From: Dactylorhiza incarnata
Taxonomy: Eukaryota > Streptophyta > Magnoliopsida > Asparagales > Orchidaceae
Assembly: GCA_033032865.1 (NCBI GenBank)
Contig: JAWHQI010000019.1
Coordinates: forward strand, 8,474,001 to 8,538,000
DNA: 64,000 nucleotides
Direction: 5' to 3'
Within the stretch, counting starts at the first letter, position 1, and each line of letters starts with the position of its first letter. Below, piece by piece: positions 56,546-64,000 of the stretch. The position numbers and the translations under genes were made by a program. The notes beneath the pieces were generated by a model. That model saw nothing but the letters and a program-made list of their open reading frames with translations, made no database searches and had not been told where the DNA came from.

Positions 56546-58948
56546 TCTGTGCTAGCTCCTCTTCCAGACAAACTTGGAGCATCGCTCCCCCTTCTTCCAG
56601 AACCTGAAGCCTCCATCTCTGAGCTTGACACAGCTGGAGCTCCTGGTGAAACAGGCAACTCCACTTGAAGATTTTCCGCAGCCTTCCCTTCTTCATCAAC
56701 CCTGCTCTCCGGTAGTTCAACTCCTGAACTCCCCTTGTAGGAAGTCACCTCATCGAACACCACATCCCGAGATACCACTGATCTCCGTGTCTCAGGATCC
56801 AGGCATCTCCATCCCTTCTTCCGCTCATCATATCCAACGAAGACTAGCTTCCTTGATTTCGCATCTAGCTTTGTCCGAAGAGTATCAGGGATATGCACAT
56901 AACAGGTTGACCCGAACACCCGAAGGTGTGCAACACTCGGCTTCTCCTTGAACATTAGTTTGTGAGGGGTCTTCATGTTGATAGGACTTAGAGGCATCCT
57001 GTTGATGACGTATGCCGCACAAGACATTCCCTCTGCCCAAAAGGACTTTGGGATACTCTTGGCATGAAGCTAGCATTTGCAGGTTTCCTTCAGATGACGG
57101 ATCTTCCGCTCTGCAATACCATTTTGCTGTGGAGTATGAGCACAAGTGAGCTCTCTCCGGACGGCGTGCTTCCTGCAAAAACTTGAGAACTCACCAGAGG
57201 TGAACTCCCCACCATTGTTAGTTCTCAATTTTTTCACCCGCAGGCCTAACCGACCTTCCACCAGCTCCTTGAACTCCACGAACTTCACAAAAGCTTCCTA
57301 CTTCTCTTTTAGAAAAAACACCCAGACATATCTGGTATGATCGTCAATCAACACCACCATATATCTATTGCCTTCAAGGATTGAGGTGGCAGTCGGTCCC
57401 ATCAAATCACCGTGAATGCACTCCAACGGTGCTTTGCATCTTGTTTGTGATTTATCAAATGGAAGTCGATGATACTTACCAAACTGACATCCCGCACAAA
57501 CCTGACCGTCTCCATAGGAGGACAAGCTAGGCAAGCCCTTGACAAGGCTCCTAACTGCCATATCCTTCAATTTGTCCATGCCTACATGCCCCAACCTTTC
57601 ATGCCAGATAGTCGCGCTATCATTGGTCTTCATCTTGTCAACATAGGTACTTGTTGATAAAACGAACAAGTACTTTACCCGCTTTCCAACATGAATAACA
57701 TCTCCCTTTATCTCCGGTTGAGTTTTAAGAAACTTCACTTCTGTTGGGCCAAACAGAACGTAATAACCTGCATCGACCGCATTGGTCACAGAGAAGAGAT
57801 TCTTCTTCATACCCGGCACGTGATAAACACTCCTTAAAGTGAGTGGACCCTTATCACTGCTCAGAGAGACAACACCTTCTTGTTCTACTGCATGAAAAGA
57901 ATTATTAGTCGTAATGATTGCATCGTTACCTGAGTAAGGCGCCAAAGAAGAGAACTTTGATTCATCCCCGGTGAGGTGATGCCCAAACCCTGAATCCACG
58001 ATACAATCTTCTTCGAAGTTGATGGCAGCTAAGGCCTTAATGGGCATCGCCATCATATTGGCCGCAAAAGCTCCTCCCCATCTAGCTTCATCAGACTTTG
58101 GTTTCTCCTTCTCCGCTGCATGTCCCGGCTGAAGATTAACCCAGCAATCCTTCTGGAAGTGGCCAGTCTTATTGCACCTGAAGCACCCTAGTCCCTCTCC
58201 CTTCTTCTTCCCATCAGACTTAGGAACATAACCCCTATCCTGCTGACCTGAAGTAGAGGGTCCATCATGACCTGGCTTCTTCTTCTCCCACTTCTTCTTC
58301 TTCTTCCCAGAGAACAACAAATCACTATCTCCCCCCAGAGATAGAAGTCCCCGCCATCTGTCTTACCAAACTTTCCTGCGAAGCAAGTAAGTTCTCCAGC
58401 TCCAACAGAGATGACTGATTTGCCCAACCCTGAACTGACGTCACGAAGGCAAGATACTCCTTCCGCAACCTGCGGATGATATGCCTCTTCAGTTTTCCCT
58501 CCGAGATGGGCTCATCAGGGTTCAATGCAGAAATCTCTACTGTGAGGTTCTTCATCTTGAGAAAGAAGGTAGAGATAGAATGATCACCTTGAGAGGCCTT
58601 CGCCAACACATTTTCAAGAAAATGTAGCCGAGCTACATTTTTCCTATTGAACAGCTCGTCCAAAGAAGTCCAAATCTCAGCAGCAGATTTACATCCAATG
58701 ATGTGATCGAATAGCTCTGGTGAGATAGCCCTCTTGAGTGTGAACTCTGCCTTTGCATTAGTCCTCCTCCAAAGTCTCACCTCTGCCATATTATATCCTG
58801 CTAGAAAAACTTCTTGTGTGTCTTCTCCTCCAACTATCACCCATAGATCCTCGCCAAACAAGTAACTCTCCATACACGACTTCCTTTTTTTGAAGTTAGT
58901 CGATGTGAGGAGTTCAATACCAAGCCCTCTTGCGTATCCAGCTTCCAT
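56546..58948 (-). pseudogene. Copia gag, protease and integrase
   Basis: Minus strand from the Met at 58948. Gag: ELFDHIIGCKSAAEIWTSLDELF and LLALASQES-like helices (LENLLASQESLV). A G-run slip near 58322 changes frame. The knuckle CFRCNKTGHFQKDC is intact. Protease CIVDSGFGHHLTGD. Integrase: WHERLGHVGMDKL, CAGCQFGKYHRLPF, HGDLMGPT, IDDHTRYVWVFFLKEK, then LRTNNGGEF, where the usual catalytic Asp is Asn, and HTPQQNGIAERK. Stops at about 57298 and 57070. The C-terminal part (INRMPLSPINMKTP, FVGYDERKKGWRC, VVFDEV) ends at the ZK2 insertion. Confidence 0.82.
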
Positions 58949-59025
58949 GGCAAACTATGTGGTCTCTTCTTCATAAAGACGATGGCAACTCAAGTTGAAC
59001 ATTGCTTATCCACTCCAACAACCTG

Positions 59026-59037
59026 CCTCTGATACCA
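59026..59037 (-). other. Primer binding site of the copia element
   Basis: TGGTATCAGAGG on the minus strand, directly next to the LTR end at 59038. Confidence 0.8.
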
Positions 59038-60193
59038 TGTTAACATTTTTTGATTTGAATCGTTTAGGAGTAAGCAGGAGTTGCATCAACTGAGTTATAG
59101 CCAAATAACCACAATGCCACACAGCAACACAATAGTCTTTAATGAATCACAAAACTTTATTACATTTCGAGACATACATGGTGAGACATGATTCATAAGA
59201 ATCACGAAGGAGAGAAGAACAAAACACACCAAAAAACAAATCTGGCGACCTGACAAAGCAGAGACCGCACAGACCGCTGCACTCCAGAGACTGCCCGGCT
59301 TGACCTGAGACTGCACAAATAGAAAACAGGCAAGATGACCTGCACTGCAAGACCGCCACCTCAGACCGCACGAACTGGAGCTTATTGAACTGAAGAAAGA
59401 ACAAAAGCTGACGACAGACTGCAACTCAGATCGCCTAACCGCAGAAGGTCGCCTGATCGCCGAGCTCGCTGCGAACAACACAAGATAAACACAAACTAGT
59501 TCGCAGGCAAGCCGCTGCCGAACTGTTTATTCGAGCCACTGGGAAATCACCAAGGAAGGAGGCCGCAACCTGCTGACCGCAAACCTGCGAACACAACAAA
59601 CAGTCAACTCTCTTCCGAGACCGCCCGACCTCAAAGTTGAGACCGCACAAAACAACCCAGGCTCTAGTTCTTACAGTTCTCATTATGAATGACAGGCCCT
59701 GCACCCCTATTTATAGGCGAGAGGACGGATGTCGTCACCGCCGCAAGAGAGATATAGTCACCACCCATCAGATCGCGAGCGGTCTCACAGAGCAGACCGC
59801 GCGATCACACCACTTGGACAACATCCTATCCAAGACCGCAAATCATCAGCAGACCGCTCACAAGCCGCGCGGACACAGATCACACCTATCTTAGATCGCC
59901 AAGGACAAACCAAGAACATCTGGCCGACTTCAGACAAGTCGCCAGATCAACTTGCATAAGCCGCCCGGTCACAGCAGTAACCCAAGAACAGACCACCTGG
60001 TCTTCTACAAGGAAGATAGACTAACTAAGCAGAGCAGACCGAAAGAAACTAGAGCATACTAGAACAAACCGGCCATCACAGCAGACCGCCAGAGCCAGAC
60101 CGCCAGAGCACCAACACAGAGACCACGCGGTCTCTGTGATCACCAATAAACAGACCGCCGACCACCTTCCACTTCACTTCAATAATTTGAACA
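59038..60193 (-). repeat. 5' LTR of the copia element
   Basis: 1156 bp, same length as the 3' LTR. TATAAATA at 59715-59708 (minus strand), with GACCGC/GCGGTC words on both sides, densest at 59740-60170. Confidence 0.9.
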
Positions 60194-62072
60194 AGGACGC
60201 ATTGTGCTGAGGATTTGCGAGTATAATTTCGAGTTGGTAGCAGCAATTCTACCACTAGCCGAATTTGACATCATCCTGGGGATGGACTGGCTTGCAGAGC
60301 AACGAGCTAGTATTGACTGCCTGGTGAAGGTGGTGACCTTAAGGAGTGAAGGAAGAGCGGAGGTCAAGTTCGAGGGCCAATGCGGAGTGGCATGCTCCCT
60401 GATTTCTACCGTGCAAATGGTGCGTGAGGTGAATCAAGGAGGTGAGGCATTTGTCGCTTTGTCGGAGACTCACTCCACAAAGTTGGCGATCGGAGAAGTG
60501 GCAGTGGTGGAGGAATTCGAGGTTGTGTTCCCTGAGGAGCTTCCGGGAGCGCCTCCTCAGCGTGAAATCGACTTTTCAATTGAGTTGGTGCCGGATGCGA
60601 GGCCGATTTCGCGTCCTCTGTTTAGAATGACACCGAACGAACTGGCCGAGTTAAAGGTGCAGTTGCAAGAGTTGCTCGAGCAGGGGTACATTAGGCCCAA
60701 CTCCTCACCTTGGAGTGCGATGGTGTTGTTTGTTAAAAAGAAGGATGGTAGTATGCGGTTGTGCATAGACTATCGCGAGTTGAATAAGTTGACCATCAAG
60801 AATAAGTACCCGATTCCTCGAATCGATGATTTGTTCGATCACCTGGTGGGGTAGATGGTGTACTCCATTAGACTTGAAGTCGGGTTACTATCAGTTAAGG
60901 ATCCGAGAAGAGGATATTCCCAAGACGACGTTCGATATGAGATATAGTCACTTTGAGTTCTCGGTGATGGCGTTCGGTTTGACGAACGTGCCATCAGTGT
61001 TCATGGATTTGATGAACCGAGTGTTTCAACAATACCTAGATTCGTTCATGGTGGTGTTCATTGACGACATCTTATTGTATTCGAAGTCGAAGGCGGAGCA
61101 TGAGTCTCATCTAAGAATAGTGTTGCAGACATTGAGGGAGAACCAGCTTTATGCGAAGTTCTCAAAGTGCGAGTTCTGGATTGGGAAAGTGGCATTCTTG
61201 TGCCACGTGATTAGCGGAGATGGGATGGCGGTGGATCCTGTGAAGATTGAAGCCATTAGAGATTGGCCTGTACTGAGAACCGTGGCGGAAGTCCGGAGTT
61301 TCCTTGGCCTAGCCGGTTATTACAGAAGGTTCATTGAGAACTTTTCGCGGATGGCTTTGCCCCTCACCACTCTAACCTGAAAGGACCAGATGTTTGTGTG
61401 GATGTCGGAATGTGCCCGTGCGTTCGATACCTTGAAGGAAAGATTGATGTCTGCTCCAATCCTAAGTCTTCCTAGTGGGACTGAGGGATTCCAAATTTTT
61501 AGCGATGCGTCAGGGTGCGGTTTGGGTTGCATGCTTGTGCAGCATGGCAATGTGATAGCTTATGGGTCGAGGCAGCTAAAGCCTCATGAGAGAAATTACA
61601 CCATCCACGACTTGGAGTTGGCGGCGATAATTTTTGCGTTGAAGTTGTAGCGGCACTACGTGTATGGTGCGAAGGTTGAAATCTTCACGAACCACAAAAG
61701 CTTGAGGTATCTTTTAGATCAGAAGGATCTTAATATGAGGCAGCATAGGTGGGTCAAGTTCCTTGGGGACTACGACGTAGTGATTCAGTATACGCCAGGA
61801 AAGGCCAATGTGGTGGCTGACGGCTTGAGTAGGAAGTACTCTGGGCAAGGAAATTGGATTGAAGCACATGACGAGCGTTTGGTGCGAGAGTTTGACTCTC
61901 TTGGCATTGTGTGTGTGTCTAGGAGTGAGTCCAGTGCAGCTCGACTGAACTGGATCGAGATGCAGTGTGATCTAGTTGATCGAATTCGAGAGGCAACCAG
62001 TGCAGACGAAGAGTTTCAGCGATTGGCATTGGAAGCTGATGCGATGATTCGGCAAGTGCACCGGTCGCGCAA
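60194..62072 (+). mobile_element. Ty3/gypsy element B, right part
   Basis: Continues protease from 37620, after the AGGAC duplication, through RT and RNase H. It ends at about 62072 where sequence changes to a truncated ZK2 LTR, so integrase and the 3' LTR are missing from the window. Confidence 0.85.
60199..62072 (+). pseudogene. Gypsy B protease end, reverse transcriptase, RNase H
   Basis: [17 protein letters not shown] closes protease. [68 protein letters not shown]. RNase [34 protein letters not shown] (the Asp of the usual TDHKS is Asn), ADGLSRK. Stops at 60852 (with a nearby frameshift), 61378 and 61648. Homology fades after REATSADEEFQRLA. Confidence 0.82.
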
Positions 62073-63702
62073 GTAATAATAATGGGGAAAATCCCCGAGT
62101 GTCGGTCTCTTGAGGAACACAGTAAGGTGGAGTTAGGTTTCGAGGAAGGACTTGAGATTGAAGTCCTTAAATCGGATGGAATGCGGGGGAGTTGGGTTGG
62201 CTTTTGGAAAATAAAATAAAAGCTATCAACTACTCCTATACAATGCCTCTATGCAATGCTTCGCTTGGCGGGATGGAGACTAGGCAGGCCTTGAGCGCGC
62301 TGCGTCGAAAGGGCGGATGGACGAGTAGGCAAGCGGAATCGAACTGTGCAGGCCTTGAGCGCACTGCTTCGTTAGGCGGGATGGAATACGGGCCGCGATG
62401 CCACGCTTCGGTAGGCGGATGGACGAGTAGGCTAGCGGAGTGAGGGTCGCAAGCACCTCTTCGACAAGCACGCCACTAGCAATTGCTAGTGCGGCACACG
62501 AACGTGACGGCGGAATGGAAATGGACGGCGGCGCACCTCAAGCAACTCAAATAGATAAATTACACAAACACATAGACATGAAATATATATGTAAATATAA
62601 CCAATTCAAGTGCCACTTCATCATAATAATGAGATCTAAAACATATACACATCAATAAGAGAAGAATAAGGCAAGAAATCGACCGAATCCGAAGTCTCGT
62701 TGTAGATTCACGGTTGGAATCGCCGGGTTGTCAATCCGCGTCCAAGCTCGGTCCGCAACTACGTCCGGGATAGAGAGAGCTGTCACGACTCTCCAATGGA
62801 CCCGTCTTCTTCGTGTCACGATTCGGTAGAGGTTGCAAACTTCCTCTTGCTTGATGGCAATGGCGGCTAGGTCTTCCTTTGGAGCTCTTGGATGAAGGAG
62901 GAGGCCGAGAGGAAACTCCGGCTCAAGATTGGCGTGAAGAACAAGCCCGGAGCACCTCTAGATGGTGGGCGACGATGGAGGGGCGAAACTGGCGCGGAAT
63001 GGCGGAGCTGGGCGTGAAAACGGCGGTCGATCCGACCTAAATCGCGAGCAGCGGAATTTATAGGCGCTGGAATAAACAGTGCGCACGGTCAGTGACGCAC
63101 GACCAGTGGTCGTGCGCACTAGAATTCGGTGATCGTGCGCTCTGCCTGGACGGAACCTGCAAAGACAGAAATTATGAAATAACATGTTCGCACGACCAGT
63201 GGCGCACGACCGGTGGTCGTGCGCACTATCGTAGGTGGTCGTGCGCACTAGCCGAAACATAACTCATAAAATTGATGATAAGTGCGCACGAACAGTGGCG
63301 CACGACCGGTGGTCGTGCGCACTATCGTAGATGGTCGTGCGCACTGCTCGAAACAGAACTCAGAAAAATAAGGTTAAGCGCACACGATCAGCGGCGCACG
63401 ACCAGTGGTCGTGCGCAATAGAACCAGTGATCGTGCGCAGTGTTCCTGTACAGAATTGTACCGGGAATACCTGCACGACTCCTGTTCCAGCATACGACAC
63501 CAGTCTAGCCACTGAAAGTGGAACTTAATCAGCACAAGAAAACTAATAACGAAGAAAGATACGAATTTACACCAAATAGGGCCTATAAGTGCACATAGCA
63601 AGTGATAACAAATATCAGCTAAAACAAGGCTAAAGTGCAGTGGAATGACTAGATAAACGGCCCAGATGAGTCCATATATGTGTATATAATCCGGACTCAT
63701 CA
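62073..63702 (-). repeat. 3' LTR of ZK2 copy 4, distal end lost
   Basis: Starts TGATGAGTCCGG at 63702 (minus strand). It contains 'actagcaattgctagtg' near 62475 and the tandem 'ctcaaggcctgc' units (about 62284-62370), as in the other copies. Terminal ATCA end absent. Confidence 0.85.
63056..63450 (-). promoter_or_regulatory. Palindrome array and TATA box of ZK2 copy 4
   Basis: CCTATAAATT at about 63063-63056 (minus strand). Upstream lie four groups of GCGCACGACCRGTGGTCGTGCGC-like palindromes (about 63081-63120, 63188-63243, 63283-63345, 63379-63440), the most regular array in the window. Confidence 0.65.
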
Positions 63703-64000
63703 CACCCCCAGACTTACCTGTTTGCGCGTCCCGAGCAAACAAATTCCAAGCGAACGGGGAAAGAAAAGTAGATGGCTTAAAACTACAATACAGAGTACCA
63801 TGCGAAGTCGCATGCTCGCGTGCATAAGAAGAATAGTAGAGAAGATTTCTGATTATATAAACAGTCTATGTATTTCTAAAAGAGTAAAAGCATATTACAA
63901 CTACTCAAAATGTTGAACTACGGTGAATCGTTCGGTCCTGCATATGGAGAAAGTAAACTAAACGCTGAGATGAGCATTGCTCAAGATTGGGATGCCAAAC
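63703..64000 (-). other. Start of the ZK2 copy 4 interior
   Basis: Purine tract AAGTCTGGGGGTG on the minus strand beside the LTR, then sequence matching 22761-23040 of copy 2. No coding within the window. Confidence 0.7.

Larger units (their letters stand above)
37621..60193 (-). mobile_element. Ty1/copia element inserted in gypsy B (contains nested elements)
   Basis: Minus strand: 5' LTR 60193-59038, primer site, gag, protease and integrase to 56546, then reverse transcriptase and RNase H from 40453 to 38777, then purine tract and 3' LTR 38776-37621. Both LTRs are 1156 bp. Target duplication AGGAT (37616-37620) and AGGAC (60194-60198), one C/T difference. The interior is split by ZK2 copy 3. 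Gene order PR-INT-RT-RH is copia; the lineage is not resolved. Confidence 0.9.
62073..64000 (-). mobile_element. ZK2 element copy 4, truncated LTR, continues beyond window
   Basis: Minus strand: interior from beyond 64000, purine tract at 63703-63722, LTR 63702-62073. About 85 bp of the LTR end are missing compared with copy 2. At the junction with gypsy B both partners share 'caagtaata', suggesting a microhomology-mediated deletion. Confidence 0.8.

Noticed and set aside
63080..63450. Regularly spaced palindromes suggesting a CRISPR-like array
   Set aside because: Repeats are degenerate, spacers are not unique or uniform, and the array lies in the promoter of a plant LTR element.

Overview
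The window looks like repeat-dense nuclear DNA of a flowering plant with a large genome. Almost everything recognisable belongs to plant LTR retrotransposons: Ty3/gypsy of Athila and chromodomain (Tekay-like) type, and Ty1/copia including a Sirevirus-like type. I found no host gene, rRNA, tRNA or CRISPR array. The species cannot be named from this sequence.

Layout. 1-6079: 3' part of a Sirevirus-like, gag-only element (+), abutting the RNase H of a decayed Ty3/gypsy element A (-, 6080-9124). 9125-12611 and 19004-21272: non-coding DNA, probably the long LTR of A, split by a complete small element at 12617-18998 (TSD GGCAC). 21273-25575: 3' half of a second copy of that small element (-), fused near 25576 to the 5' half of a second Sirevirus-like gag-only element (-, to 28461). 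28462-35357: Athila-type element (+) lacking its 5' end. 35358-62072: Tekay-like gypsy element B (+), whose protease is split by a Ty1/copia element (-, 37621-60193, TSD AGGAT/AGGAC). The copia is split by a third copy of the small element (40459-56540, TSD CTTCT), and that copy's 5' LTR is split by gypsy element C (41881-51007, TSD CCTAG). 62073-64000: a fourth copy of the small element (-), continuing out of the window.

The main candidate for something undescribed is the small element, here called ZK2 as a working label. It has a tRNA-Asp-type primer site, LTRs of about 1.5-1.7 kb, no pol, and one ORF. That ORF encodes two CCHC zinc knuckles followed by a long acidic Ser/Pro-rich chain I cannot place in a family. 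The reading frame is recognisable in three diverged copies, so it was probably kept by selection. TGAT...ATCA LTR ends, as in the Athila element, suggest an Athila-like helper.

Other signals cut across families. Arrays of short CG-rich palindromes lie next to the TATA box in at least four unrelated LTR families, and further such palindromes occur in a fifth. All three Tekay-like elements carry a short GT-AG interval at the gag-protease boundary whose removal joins the frames. A non-coding block of about 50 nt recurs in three different families. Several stem-loops are conserved or compensated in the Sirevirus-like elements. PPT-like tracts are multiplied.

All coordinates, duplications and motif matches were read by eye; identities and counts are approximate.
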